Source: JAUJNH01 sp038253125
GTDB taxonomy: Bacteria; Actinomycetota; Acidimicrobiia; Acidimicrobiales; JAUJNH01
DNA length: 64,000 nucleotides
Assembly: GCA_038253125.1 (NCBI GenBank)
Contig: JBBSHM010000003.1
Location: 1 to 64,000, forward strand
Reading direction: 5' to 3'
The notes under the pieces were generated by a model that did not search any database, had not been told where the DNA came from, and saw only the letters and a program-made list of their open reading frames with translations. Position 1 is the first letter of the stretch, and each line of letters opens with the position of its first letter. Position numbers and translations under genes: made by a program. Of this stretch, positions 31,863 through 41,064 are shown piece after piece.

Positions 31863-34800
31863 GTGACGGACGAGGGGGCACAGGTCGGTTGGCTCCGACG
31901 GCTGCTGGGATGGCTGGCCCCCCACAAGCTGAACGTCGGCGTCGCCTTTGGCGCCGGCCTGCTCGGCACCGGGGTGGCCGGGCTCACGCCCGTGGTGCAG
32001 AAGGTCGTGGTCGACCACGTCACACGTCGCACCGGCGACGCCATCGCCCCGTGGCTGATCCTGCTCGCTGTGGCTGGCGTGGCCCGCTTCGCCCTGGCCT
32101 ACGTGCGCCGCTTCTTCGGCGGCCGGGTGGCCGCCGACGTGCAGTACGACCTGCGCACGGCGCTGTTCCGCCACGTGCAGCGCCTGGACGTGGCCAGCCA
32201 CGACCAGATGCAGACCGGCCAGCTGGTGGCCCGAGCCTCGACCGACGTGAACTCGCTGTTCCAGCTGCTGAGCTTCCTGCCGCTGGTCCTCGGCAACGTG
32301 CTGCTGTTCTTCATCGCCCTGGCCGTGATGGTTCGGCTGTCGCCGCTGCTCAGCCTCGTCGTCTTCGCCATCGTGCCGTTCATGGCCTACGCCACCGCCA
32401 GTGTGCGCAAGACGATCTTTCCGGCCAGCTGGGACGCCAGCCAGCAGACGGGCGTGGTGGCCGGGATCGTCGAGGAGTCGGTCACCGGCGTCCGGGTGGT
32501 GAAGGGATTCGGCCAGGAGCGCCGCGAGCTGGCCCGCCTGGCCGATGCCTCGGCCGACCTTCTGGCCAGCCGCACCCGCCTGGTCCGCCTCCAGGCCCGG
32601 TTCGCCCCGACGCTGCAGGTCATCCCGGCCGTAGCCCAGGTGGCTGTGCTCGGGGTGGGCGGTTGGCTCACCATCCGCCACCGCATCACCCTCGGCACGT
32701 TCCTGGCCTTCAACGTCTACGTCACCTCTCTGGTCGGCCCGGTGCGCACCGCCGCCTTCCTGGTCGCCTTCTCACAGCAGGCCAAGGCCAGCATCCAGCG
32801 CCTGGCCGAGGTGCTGGACGCCAACCCGCAGGTGGCCGACCGGCCCGACGCCGCCATGCTCGCCACCGGCGCCGGGGCCCTGGAGCTTGACGACGTGACG
32901 TTCGGCTACGTGGCCAGCGAACCGGTGCTGGCCGGGTTCAGCCTGCGGGTCGAGCCGGGCGAGACCGTGGCCCTGGTCGGCACCAGCGGCTCGGGCAAGA
33001 GCACGGTGGCGCTGCTCCTCCCCCGCTTCTACGACGTGCACGCCGGCTCGGTGCGCATCGGGGGCACCGACGTGCGTGACGTGACCATCGAGTCGCTCCG
33101 CCGCCGGATCGGGGTGGTGTTCGAGGAGCCCTTCCTGTTCTCTGACACCATCGGCTCGAACATCGCCTACGGGCGGCCTGACGCCACCGACGCCGAGATC
33201 GAGGCGGCCGCCCGGGCGGCCGAGGCCCACGGCTTCATCTCCGAGCTGCCGGCCGGCTACGGCACCGTCGTCGGCGAGCAGGGCCTGACCCTGTCCGGCG
33301 GCCAGCGCCAGCGGGTGGCCCTGGCCCGGGCCCTGCTCACCGACCCCCAGGTGCTGATCCTGGACGACGCCATGTCGGCGGTCGACAGCCGGGTCGAGGA
33401 GGACATCCTCGCCACCTTGTCCCGCCTGCTGGCGGGTCGCACCACCGTGCTGGTGGCCCACCGCCGCTCCACCCTGCGCCTGGCCGACCGGATCGCCGTG
33501 GTGGACCGGGGCCGGGTGGTGGCCGTCGGCACGGCGGATGAGCTGCAGGCCGCGAGCCCCCTCTACCGGGCGCTGCTGTCGGGGCCGGACGAGGACGTCG
33601 AGAGCCTCGCCGGGGCCGATGCGGTCGCCGGGGCCGAAGGAGGCGACGGAGCCGACCGGGTCGGCGGGGTCGAAGGAGCCGACGGAGCCCGCGAGGTCGA
33701 CAGGGTTCTCGTTCGGGTGGGCGGGGCTTGGGACGGCCGGCCGACGGCGGGCCTGTGGACCGAGCGCCAGGTGTCGCCCCTCGAGGCCCTGACCGCCGCC
33801 GGCCGGCTGCGCAAGCCCGACCCGGCGGCCGGCGCCGGCCGGGGCGGGCCCGGCGGCGGTCGGGGGGGCGCCGGGCACATGGGCGCCTCGATGGTGGCCA
33901 CCCCCGAGCTTGTGGCGTCGGTGGCTGCGCTGCCCCCGGCCCGGGACCGCCCGGACGTGCCTCTCGATGAGCTGGCCGGCGACGAGTCGCCCTTCCACTT
34001 CTGGCCGTTCGTGCGCCGGTGGCGTCGGCTGCTCGGCTTCGGCATCGGCCTGGTGGTCATCGACTCGCTCACCAACCTGCTCGGCCCCACCGTCGTTCGC
34101 TTCGGGGTCGACCACGGCGTCCAGCCGGGGCGCACCAGCCTGCTGTGGGTGGCCACCGGCCTGGCCCTGCTGGTGGCGCTGGTGTCGTGGGGCAACGCCG
34201 TGATCGAGCAGCTGGTCACCGGCTCGACCGCAGAGAAGGTCCTGTACGCCCTGCGGGTGCGCGTGTTCGCCCACCTGCAGCGCCTGTCGCTCGACTACTA
34301 CGACCGCGAGATGGGCGGCCGGGTGATGACCCGGATGACCACCGACGTCGACGCCACCCAGCAGCTGCTGGCCACCGGGCTTGTGCAGGCGGTCGTCAGC
34401 GGGGTCACCTGCGGCGGCGTGGCGGCGGCGCTGGTGCTGATGAGCCCGCCGCTGGCCCTGGTCACCTCGGCCATCGTCCCGCCCCTGGCCCTGGCCACCT
34501 GGCTCTACCGCCAGCGGGCCCACACCGCCTACGACCGGGCCCGGGAACGGGTGGCCGAGGTGAACGCCGACTTCCAGGAGAACCTGTCCGGCGTGCGGGT
34601 GGCCCAGGCCTACAGCCGGGAGGGACGCAATGAGACCCGCTTCGCCGGGCTGGCCGACGGCTACCGCCGGGCCCGGGTCGACGCCCAGCGCCTAGTGGCC
34701 CTGTACTTCCCGTTCGTCGAGATGCTGTCGGAGCTGGCCAACGCCCTGGTGCTCGGCGCTGGAGCGGTGTTCGTGGCCCGGGGCACCACGACCGCCGGCG

Positions 34801-35723
34801 AGCTCATCGCCTTCCTGCTGTACCTCAACCTGTTCTTCGGCCCCATCCAGCAGCTGTCGTCGGTGTTCGACACCTGGCAGCAGGCCCGCATCTCGATCGG
34901 CCGGATCGAGGGGCTGCTGGCCCTGCCGTCGGGCACGCCGGCCGCAGAAGACCCCGTGCCGCCCGGGACGCTCACCGGCCGGCTCGACCTGGTCGGCGTG
35001 CGGTTCCGCTACGCCAGCACCGCCGAGGAGGCGCTCCGGGGCATCGACCTCACCATCGAGCCCGGTGAGACGGTGGCCTTCGTCGGCGAGACGGGCGCCG
35101 GCAAGTCGACGGTGCTGAAGCTGGTGGCCCGCTTCTACGACGTCACCGGTGGCGCCGTGCTGATCGACGGGGTCGACGTGCGCCGCCTCGACCTCACAGC
35201 CTTCCGCCAGCAGCTCGGGCTGGTGCCCCAGGAGCCGTTCCTGTTCGCCGGCACCATCCGGGACAACATCGCCTACGGCCGGCCCGACGCCACCGACGCC
35301 GAGGTCGAGGCCGCCGCCCGTGCCGTCGGGGCCCACGATGTGGTGGCCGGCCTCCCCGGCGGCTACACCCACGTCGTGGGCGAGCGGGGCCGCACCCTTT
35401 CGGCCGGGCAGCGCCAGCTCATCGCCCTGGCCCGGGCGCTGCTGCCCGACCCGCCCCTGCTCCTCCTCGACGAGGCCACCGCCAACCTGGACCTGGCCAC
35501 CGAGGCCAAGGTCACCGAGGGCATGGGCGTCGCCGCCCGCGGCCGCACCACGCTCCTCATCGCCCACCGCCTGTCGACGGCGGCGGGAGCCGACCGGATC
35601 GTGGTGCTCGACGCCGGACGGGTCGTCGAGGTGGGCCGCCACGCCGCCCTGCTGGCCCGGGGCGGCCGCTACGCCGAGCTCTGGCGGGCGTTCACCGGTG
35701 CCGACGAGGGCGCCGTCGCCTAA
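31863..35723 (+). CDS. Fused ABC exporter, TMD-NBD-TMD-NBD in one chain
   Basis: A 1,286-residue protein with two complete ABC exporter halves. NBD1 has Walker A GTSGSGKST, signature LSGGQRQ and Walker B LILDDAMSAVD; here the catalytic Glu is Asp and the Q-loop reads FEEPFLF with Glu for Gln. NBD2 is canonical: GETGAGKST, VPQEPFLF, LSAGQRQ, LLLLDEATANLD. So one site is degenerate, as in heterodimeric exporters such as TM287/288 or BmrCD. The halves are joined by an about 110-residue acidic Gly/Ala/Asp linker (around residues 575-690). Most relatives are two genes, so this is a fusion. Drug or lipid export is likely, substrate unknown. GTG start. Confidence 0.93.
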   Translation: MTDEGAQVGWLRRLLGWLAPHKLNVGVAFGAGLLGTGVAGLTPVVQKVVVDHVTRRTGDAIAPWLILLAVAGVARFALAYVRRFFGGRVAADVQYDLRTALFRHVQRLDVASHDQMQTGQLVARASTDVNSLFQLLSFLPLVLGNVLLFFIALAVMVRLSPLLSLVVFAIVPFMAYATASVRKTIFPASWDASQQTGVVAGIVEESVTGVRVVKGFGQERRELARLADASADLLASRTRLVRLQARFAPTLQVIPAVAQVAVLGVGGWLTIRHRITLGTFLAFNVYVTSLVGPVRTAAFLVAFSQQAKASIQRLAEVLDANPQVADRPDAAMLATGAGALELDDVTFGYVASEPVLAGFSLRVEPGETVALVGTSGSGKSTVALLLPRFYDVHAGSVRIGGTDVRDVTIESLRRRIGVVFEEPFLFSDTIGSNIAYGRPDATDAEIEAAARAAEAHGFISELPAGYGTVVGEQGLTLSGGQRQRVALARALLTDPQVLILDDAMSAVDSRVEEDILATLSRLLAGRTTVLVAHRRSTLRLADRIAVVDRGRVVAVGTADELQAASPLYRALLSGPDEDVESLAGADAVAGAEGGDGADRVGGVEGADGAREVDRVLVRVGGAWDGRPTAGLWTERQVSPLEALTAAGRLRKPDPAAGAGRGGPGGGRGGAGHMGASMVATPELVASVAALPPARDRPDVPLDELAGDESPFHFWPFVRRWRRLLGFGIGLVVIDSLTNLLGPTVVRFGVDHGVQPGRTSLLWVATGLALLVALVSWGNAVIEQLVTGSTAEKVLYALRVRVFAHLQRLSLDYYDREMGGRVMTRMTTDVDATQQLLATGLVQAVVSGVTCGGVAAALVLMSPPLALVTSAIVPPLALATWLYRQRAHTAYDRARERVAEVNADFQENLSGVRVAQAYSREGRNETRFAGLADGYRRARVDAQRLVALYFPFVEMLSELANALVLGAGAVFVARGTTTAGELIAFLLYLNLFFGPIQQLSSVFDTWQQARISIGRIEGLLALPSGTPAAEDPVPPGTLTGRLDLVGVRFRYASTAEEALRGIDLTIEPGETVAFVGETGAGKSTVLKLVARFYDVTGGAVLIDGVDVRRLDLTAFRQQLGLVPQEPFLFAGTIRDNIAYGRPDATDAEVEAAARAVGAHDVVAGLPGGYTHVVGERGRTLSAGQRQLIALARALLPDPPLLLLDEATANLDLATEAKVTEGMGVAARGRTTLLIAHRLSTAAGADRIVVLDAGRVVEVGRHAALLARGGRYAELWRAFTGADEGAVA

Positions 35724-35733
35724 CCCAAACCCT

Positions 35734-35787
35734 GGGTTCTGTCGGGATCAGCTGTCGCTGGGCGGGGGGTTTCTCCCGACAGAACCC
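35734..35787. repeat. Palindromic element, copy 2 (ABC exporter / ung)
   Basis: GGGTTCTGTCGGGA (35734-35747) and TCCCGACAGAACCC (35774-35787) are a perfect 14-bp inverted repeat around 26 nt containing AGCTGTCGCTGGGCG. It lies between two convergent genes and the ung stop codon is inside it, so the last about 13 codons of ung are element-derived. It can also act as a bidirectional terminator. Confidence 0.88.
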
Positions 35788-36434
35788 CAATCGACCGGGG
35801 GGCGGCCCGCCTCGACCAGGGCGGCGTTGGCCCGGCTGAAGGGCCGGCTGCCGACGAAGCCGTTGGCGGCGGAGAGCGGTGAGGGGTGGGCCGACTCGAT
35901 CACGACATGACGGTCCTGGTCGACCAGCGACCGCTTTCGGCGGGCCGAGGCCCCCCACAGGATGAACACCACACGGTCTGGCTTGGCCGCAACCGCCTTG
36001 ATGACCTCGTCGGTGAACGTCTCCCAGCCCCGGCCCTGGTGGCTGCCCGCCTCCCCGCCGCGCACCGTGAGGGTGGTGTTGAGCAGCAGCACGCCCTGGC
36101 GGGTCCACGGCTCGAGGCTTGCCTGGGCCGGCGCCGGGATGGCGAGATCGGTCCCTAGCTCTTTGAAGATGTTGCGCAGCGACGGTGGAGCCGGCACGCC
36201 GGGGCGGACGCTGAAGGCCAGCCCCTGGGCCTGGCCTGACCCGTGGTAGGGGTCCTGGCCCAGGATCACCACCCTGACCTGGCTCCAGGGCGTCAGGTGG
36301 AGGGCGGCGAACACCTCATCATGCGGCGGCCAGACCGGGTGACGGTCCCGCTCGGCCGACACGAACGACTGCAGCTGCGACCAGTACGGCTTGGCCAGCT
36401 CGCCCCGCAGGACCGGGTTCCAGTCGGTGATCAT
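35748..36434 (-). CDS. ung: Uracil-DNA glycosylase, family 1
   Basis: A 228-residue Ung. The catalytic water-activating motif is VVILGQDPYHGSGQAQGLAF, and the minor-groove loop HPSPLSAANGF is present with VLLLNTTLTVR between. It removes uracil from DNA in base-excision repair. The ATG at 36434 gives the usual short N-terminus (WNPVLRGELAKPYW). Family proteins normally end soon after RPFSRANAALVEAGRPPVDW; here a further 13 residues (GSVGRNPPPSDS) are encoded by the palindromic element. Located 35 nt downstream of the HNH gene. Confidence 0.95.
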   Translation of the reverse strand: MITDWNPVLRGELAKPYWSQLQSFVSAERDRHPVWPPHDEVFAALHLTPWSQVRVVILGQDPYHGSGQAQGLAFSVRPGVPAPPSLRNIFKELGTDLAIPAPAQASLEPWTRQGVLLLNTTLTVRGGEAGSHQGRGWETFTDEVIKAVAAKPDRVVFILWGASARRKRSLVDQDRHVVIESAHPSPLSAANGFVGSRPFSRANAALVEAGRPPVDWGSVGRNPPPSDS

Positions 36435-36469
36435 GGCCTCGGCGATGGTGCCATGCCGGGGGAGCCCGC

Positions 36470-36985
36470 TCAGGCCGCCTGGGTCAGGTACGGCTCCCAG
36501 GCCGGGTCGATCCGGCCGACCCCGACGACCAGCCACCGGGTGCCCCGGGGGACCGTCGGCGTGGTGCGCAGCGCCCAGCCCAGCTCGGCCAGGAGGCGGT
36601 CGCCCTTGCGGCCGTTGCACAGCCGGCAGGCGGCCACGACGTTCTCCCACTCATGCAGGCCGTGGCGCGAACGGGGCACCACGTGGTCGATGGTGTCGGC
36701 GCTGCGGCTGCAGTAGGCGCAGCGGTGGGCGTCCCGGGCCAGCAGCGCCCGGCGGGTCAGCGGCAGCCGGGCCCGGTAGGGCACCCGCACGTAAGTGGTG
36801 AGCCGGATCACCGAGGGGACGGGAACGGCGGTCGACTCAGAGCGCACGACACCGCCGCCGGCCTCGAGGATCTCGGCCTTCTCGGCCAGGACCAGCACGA
36901 TGGCCCGCTTCATCGGCACCACGCAAAGGGGCTCGTAGCTGGCGTTCAGCAGGAGGGTGCCCTTCGGCCTGCAGCGGGCTGCCAC
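36470..36985 (-). CDS. HNH endonuclease
   Basis: A 171-residue protein. An N-terminal domain (TLLLNASYEPLCVVPMKRAI) typical of actinobacterial stand-alone HNH proteins precedes the nuclease motif: CAYCSRSADTIDHVVPRSRHG, then WENVVAACRLCNGRKGDRL, giving two CxxC zinc pairs, the DHxxP and the Asn. GTG start at 36985 is chosen since no ATG lies near the conserved N-terminus. Such genes are common single-copy housekeeping-like genes of unknown role, with no methylase here, so a restriction role is unlikely. Upstream of ung on the same strand. Confidence 0.88.
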   Translation of the reverse strand: MAARCRPKGTLLLNASYEPLCVVPMKRAIVLVLAEKAEILEAGGGVVRSESTAVPVPSVIRLTTYVRVPYRARLPLTRRALLARDAHRCAYCSRSADTIDHVVPRSRHGLHEWENVVAACRLCNGRKGDRLLAELGWALRTTPTVPRGTRWLVVGVGRIDPAWEPYLTQAA

Positions 36986-37097
36986 AGTCGGAACGATACC
37001 GGCGCCGCCCGGCGGCCGCCGGCCATATGCCCGGCCCGGCCGGATGCCATGACCAGGACCACCTAGCATCCTCCTCCGGGTGGGTCATCCGAGGAGC

Positions 37098-38462
37098 ATG
37101 GAGTCGCGCGTGGTGGTTTGGGGGCGAGGAGATGACCAAAGCGGCGGCAGGCGGCGGCCCGGCCGTCCGGCGACCCGTAGGGCTTGCGCTGTCCTCGTCG
37201 GCGCCTGCAGCCTCTCGGGCCTGGCCGCGCTACCCGCCGCCGCCCAGGTCTCGCCGCCTCCCCCGCCGCCAGCCGTCACGGCGCCCGTCACCACCCCGGC
37301 GCTCACGACCCCGCTCGGAGCCAACGAGACCCTCCGGGTCCGCACGGTGGCCGAGGTGTCGGCGGCCAAGAGCGCCCTCACCGCCGCCCAGCGGGCCGAG
37401 AGCCAGTCACGCCAGAAGGCGGCCGCGCTAGACAAGTCTCTCGCCGACCTGGAGGGGCAGCGTGGCGCTCTCGCCGGCGAGGAGCGCGACGCCGCCGACC
37501 GGCTCGAGGGCACCCGCTCCCACCTGCGCAGCGCCGCGGTCAGCCAGTACATCAGCGGCGGCGGCACCACCATCGGCAACCAGCTGCTGCACTCAAAGGA
37601 CCTCGAGGCCTTCACCCGCAACCGGGTCTACGGCGGCGCCGTGCTCGACAGCCAGCAGCGCACCCTCAGCACCTACCGCGTTGAGCTGACCAAGGTCACC
37701 GGCGTCACGTCGAACCTGGGTCGTCAGATCGACCGGGTGAAGGCCGACCGGGGCCTTGTCACCCAGGAGCTGCAGGCGCTGACCGCCGAACGGGTCCTGC
37801 GCGAACAAGACCTGGCCCAGAAGCAGGTGCTGAACCAGCTCGTCACCGCCGCCGCCCCCGTCCTGCCGAGCGACATCCCGGCCCTGGTGCTCGACGCCTA
37901 TGTCCGGGGCGCCGCCGCCGCCAACCGGCGCATTCCCGGCTGCCGCATCCACTGGACGGCGCTGGCCGCCATCGGACGCACGGAGTCAGACCACGCACGC
38001 GAGGGCAACGGCTCGCTGACCCTGGCTGGTGACGTCTCGCCCCGCATACTCGGTCCCCGGCTCGACGGCAACGGGTTCGCATTTGTGGCCGACACCGACG
38101 GCGGGGCGCTCGACGGCGATCCCGTGGTCGACCGGGCGGTCGGGCCGATGCAGTTCATCCCGGGCACGTGGAGGGGCGACGGCGAGGACGGCAACGGCGA
38201 CGGGATTCGGGACCCCAACAACATCTACGACGCCACCACCGCGGCAGGGATGTACCTGTGCCGGGCGCGCCAGGGGCTCGACCTCGACCAGAACCTGTAC
38301 ACCGCGGCCCTCAGCTACAACCACAGCGCCAGCTACGCGGCGCTGATCGTGACCCGGGCCCGGGAGTACATCAACCTGAACCTCGCCGGCCTCCCGCCCG
38401 GCCCGCCACCCTCCCCGGCGCCAGTGCCCCCGCCCGCGCCTGCGCCGCCCCCAGCGCCGTGA
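37098..38462 (+). CDS. Secreted lytic transglycosylase with N-terminal coiled coil
   Basis: A 454-residue protein with a signal peptide (RRACAVLVGACSLSGLAALPAAAQ), a Pro-rich stretch, a long coiled coil (residues about 75-245), then an MltB/SLT-like domain. The catalytic Glu is likely Glu296 in AIGRTESDHAREGNG; VGPMQFIPGTWRGDGEDGNG, the EF-hand-like NGDGIRDPNNIYDA, and AALSYNHSASYA follow. It cuts peptidoglycan glycan strands. Pro-rich C-terminus. The start is uncertain; ATG 37098 is the nearest to the signal. Its stop overlaps the next gene (GTGA). Confidence 0.88.
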   Translation: MESRVVVWGRGDDQSGGRRRPGRPATRRACAVLVGACSLSGLAALPAAAQVSPPPPPPAVTAPVTTPALTTPLGANETLRVRTVAEVSAAKSALTAAQRAESQSRQKAAALDKSLADLEGQRGALAGEERDAADRLEGTRSHLRSAAVSQYISGGGTTIGNQLLHSKDLEAFTRNRVYGGAVLDSQQRTLSTYRVELTKVTGVTSNLGRQIDRVKADRGLVTQELQALTAERVLREQDLAQKQVLNQLVTAAAPVLPSDIPALVLDAYVRGAAAANRRIPGCRIHWTALAAIGRTESDHAREGNGSLTLAGDVSPRILGPRLDGNGFAFVADTDGGALDGDPVVDRAVGPMQFIPGTWRGDGEDGNGDGIRDPNNIYDATTAAGMYLCRARQGLDLDQNLYTAALSYNHSASYAALIVTRAREYINLNLAGLPPGPPPSPAPVPPPAPAPPPAP

Positions 38463-39787
38463 GCACGGTGTACAGGCCCCGACGGTCCTCGGGGGCCGGC
38501 GCTGGCCCGCTGTGCCTTGTGGTGGCGATCCTGGTGCTCCTGACGGGTGCAGCGGCCGCCCCGGCGCTCGCAGGACCGTCGTCAACCACCTCCTCGTCCA
38601 CCTCGACATCGACCACGACCACGGCGCCGACGACCACCACCACGGCGCCGACGCCTCTCATCCCACCGCCGCCCCCGCCCGGCCCGCTGCCGTCGGCGCC
38701 TCCTGCTCCGGCGCCGGTGGACACCAAGACGGTGGACAACAGCGACGAGCCGCCGCCCCGGATCGCCGTTCCGCCCCGGCTCACCATGCGGGTGGTGACG
38801 CCGGTCGACCAGGCCGTGGCCAAGGTGCTCGACGAGCAGCTGAAGGCGGCCCAGCTGACCGCCAACGACGCCATGGCCGCCTCCCAGGCCTCGGAGCGGG
38901 CCCTGGCCGGCCTCGAAGCCGACCAGGCCGCGCTCCAGAGCCGCTACGAGGCGCTGCACGCCGATGAGTCCGCCGCCGCCCAACGCCTAGTAGAACAGCG
39001 CCGGCACATGCGGGCGCGGGCCGTCGCCATCTACGTCTCAGGCCCCGTTGACCCGGCCGTTCCGGCGGGCGGGGACATCGATGAGTACGGGCGCCGCCGG
39101 GTGCTGGTGCAGGCGCTGCACGCCGCCGACCTCCGCTCCCTGGACCGGTACAGCCAGGCCAAGGCCGCCGCCGGCGGGCACGTCGACGACATCATCGCCC
39201 AGCTCGAGGACGTGAACGCCAAGGTGATCGTCGGCCGGGCCGACTCCCAGGCGAAGTCAGCGGCCGCCCAGTCCGGCCTGATGGCGATCGGCACGGCCCA
39301 GGCCGGCAGCCGGCTGACGATCGGCGGCTTCGCCTTCCCGGTGGCCTCGCCCCACAACTTCGTCGACACCTACGGAGCCCCCCGCAGCGGAGGCCGCCAG
39401 CACCAGGGCAACGACATCTTCGCCACCTACGGCACGCCGCTTTACGCCGCCGAGCACGGGGTCGTCAGCCGGATGGGCACGGACACCCTCGGCGGCACCA
39501 AGCTGTGGATCAGCGGCGAGAGCGGCACCAGCTACTACTACGCCCACCTGTCGGCGTTCGCCCTCAACGTGGTGGACGGCACCGTCGTCGAGCCGGGGGA
39601 CGTGGTCGGCTTCGTCGGCAACACCGGCGACGCCATCACCACCCCGCCGCACCTCCACTTCGAGATCCACCCGGGCGGCGGACCGGCCGTGGACCCCTAC
39701 CTGATCCTGAAGGCGGCTGACGACGCCACCAGGCAGCAGCTCGCCCAGCAGGCCGCTCAGCAGCCGCCGGTTCCAGCCGCCCCCTGA
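38459..39787 (+). CDS. Secreted M23-family metallopeptidase with coiled coil
   Basis: A 442-residue protein. Signal peptide in LCLVVAILVLLTGAAAAPALA, then a Thr/Ser/Pro-rich linker, a coiled coil around residues 125-185, and a C-terminal LytM/M23 domain. Zinc ligands are His and Asp in RQHQGNDIFA and His in HLHFEIHPGG; YYYAHLSAF is also conserved, so the enzyme looks active and not a degenerate activator. The coiled coil plus M23 layout is that of EnvC/NlpD or RipC-like division factors. GTG start overlaps the transglycosylase stop, so both are co-expressed. Confidence 0.9.
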   Translation: MSTVYRPRRSSGAGAGPLCLVVAILVLLTGAAAAPALAGPSSTTSSSTSTSTTTTAPTTTTTAPTPLIPPPPPPGPLPSAPPAPAPVDTKTVDNSDEPPPRIAVPPRLTMRVVTPVDQAVAKVLDEQLKAAQLTANDAMAASQASERALAGLEADQAALQSRYEALHADESAAAQRLVEQRRHMRARAVAIYVSGPVDPAVPAGGDIDEYGRRRVLVQALHAADLRSLDRYSQAKAAAGGHVDDIIAQLEDVNAKVIVGRADSQAKSAAAQSGLMAIGTAQAGSRLTIGGFAFPVASPHNFVDTYGAPRSGGRQHQGNDIFATYGTPLYAAEHGVVSRMGTDTLGGTKLWISGESGTSYYYAHLSAFALNVVDGTVVEPGDVVGFVGNTGDAITTPPHLHFEIHPGGGPAVDPYLILKAADDATRQQLAQQAAQQPPVPAAP

Positions 39788-40479
39788 GGCGCGGCCGAGA
39801 CGGGCTCCGGCTGCACCTCGGACACGAAGAGGCAGGAGGCCAGAGCCGGGCCCAGGGCCAGCGGGTGCCCGTCGATGTCCAGGGTCAGCGAGCCGTCGGG
39901 CGCCCGTCCCGTGACCGTCGCACCGACACCCGGCATGAAGCGGGCGGCGGCCAGGTAGGAAAGCGACTCCTGGTCGATCTCGACCTGTTCGATGACCCGG
40001 CGCAGGACGATCCTGCCGCCGGCGGCGACCTCGGAGAGGGCGACCGCACCCAGCTCCTCCACGTTCGCAACGGTGCCGGGGATCGGGTTGCCGTGCGGGC
40101 ACGTGGTGGGATGCCCGAGCACCTCGACCAGGCGGGCCTCTACCTCATCTGAGATCACGTGCTCCCAGCGGCAGGCCTCGACGTGAGCCTTGTCCCAGGC
40201 CAGGCCGATGACGTCGGTGAGGAGCCGCTCGGCCAGGCGGTGCTTGCGCACCACCGATTCCGCCAGGTGCCGGCCCTTGCCGGTCAGCTCCAGCTGGCGG
40301 CCGGCCACCTCGACGTAGCCCTCGCTCTTCAGCCGCCGGACCATCTCCGACACCGACGGCGCCGAGTGCCCGACCCGCTCGGCCAGGCGGGCCTGGATGA
40401 CGACCGTGCCCTCCTCCTCCAGCTCGTGGATCGCCTCGAGGTACTCCTCGAGGGGAGGGTGGTAGCCGAGGGCGGTCAT
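39757..40479 (-). CDS. DtxR-family iron/manganese-dependent repressor
   Basis: A 240-residue regulator. N-terminal winged helix (EEYLEAIHELEEEGTVV; LAERVGHSAPSVSEMVRRLK), the dimer/metal domain (HVEACRWEHVISDEVEARL) with Cys/Glu/His ligands, then CPHGNPIPG and a C-terminal SH3-like FeoA domain. Such proteins (IdeR, MntR) bind Fe2+ or Mn2+ and repress metal uptake. Iron (three-domain) type is more likely from the full length. Its last 31 nt overlap the M23 gene convergently. No metal transporter is close by. Confidence 0.92.
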   Translation of the reverse strand: MTALGYHPPLEEYLEAIHELEEEGTVVIQARLAERVGHSAPSVSEMVRRLKSEGYVEVAGRQLELTGKGRHLAESVVRKHRLAERLLTDVIGLAWDKAHVEACRWEHVISDEVEARLVEVLGHPTTCPHGNPIPGTVANVEELGAVALSEVAAGGRIVLRRVIEQVEIDQESLSYLAAARFMPGVGATVTGRAPDGSLTLDIDGHPLALGPALASCLFVSEVQPEPVSAAPQGAAGTGGC

Positions 40480-40504
40480 CACAGCCACGCTACCGGCGGC
40501 CTCG

Positions 40505-41011
40505 CTAGTTGGCCGGAACCTCGACCAGATGGCGGGCGGCACGCAGGGCGGCACCGCGGGAGCGCAAAGCCACGTTCAGGGCGTCCGAGGGGCGGGCGTC
40601 GAGCTCGACCAACGTTCGGTCCGCCAGCCTGACCTGCAGGTTGGCCACGTAGACCCCGCCCGGACGCCGCTCGACCAGGGTGACGCCGGTGACCGCCCCG
40701 GACAGGGCCTCGACGGCGGCCAGCAGCAGGTCATGGGTGCGCGGGCGGGGCGGGGCCGTGCCGGCGATGGCCTCCTGCACGAGCACGGCGTCGGCGCGGG
40801 CCATCACGATGTCGAGCTTGCCGCCGCCCTGCAGATCCACGAGCGCCACGGTGCCGGTGGCCGGCTGCAGCCCCTCGGGCGACAGCTCGACCGAGGCGAG
40901 CGCCAGCTCGACCAGCTCGGTCAGCTCGACCTGCTCGGGCGCAGGCGCAGGTTCGCCCGGCGCCGCCGGGGGCAGGCCGGCGTCCTCGGCATCCACGGGT
41001 TCCGAGCTCAT
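40505..41011 (-). CDS. Bifunctional nuclease (BFN/DUF151) domain protein
   Basis: A 168-residue protein with a C-terminal BFN domain: VVLVDLQGG-like VALVDLQGGGKLDIVM, then HDLLLAAVEALSGAVTGVTL, then LDARPSDALNVALRSRGAAL. The SDAL/LRSR pattern is typical of DUF151. Members of the family were described with RNase/DNase activity in plants, but in bacteria the role is unclear. A 35-residue acidic/Pro-Ala tail lies N-terminal. ATG at 41011 is part of a 14-bp tandem repeat running upstream. Confidence 0.82.
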   Translation of the reverse strand: MSSEPVDAEDAGLPPAAPGEPAPAPEQVELTELVELALASVELSPEGLQPATGTVALVDLQGGGKLDIVMARADAVLVQEAIAGTAPPRPRTHDLLLAAVEALSGAVTGVTLVERRPGGVYVANLQVRLADRTLVELDARPSDALNVALRSRGAALRAARHLVEVPAN

Positions 41012-41064
41012 CACACGCCAATCTTCACACGACAATCTTCACACGACGACCTTCACACGACGAG
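41009..41064. repeat. 14-bp direct repeat, four copies, at BFN start
   Basis: Units CATCACACGCCAAT (41009-41022), CTTCACACGACAAT (41023-41036), CTTCACACGACGAC (41037-41050) and CTTCACACGACGAG (41051-41064). The first unit contains the BFN start codon (as its complement). It occupies the place of the 5' untranslated region. Confidence 0.9.

Noticed and set aside
35734..35787. Plain bidirectional terminator only
   Set aside because: The internal block is shared with the copy at 4669, which is between divergent genes where no terminator is needed; it may still terminate here.
38459..39787. M23 protein as degenerate EnvC-like activator
   Set aside because: All zinc-ligand motifs are present, so it is more likely an active enzyme.
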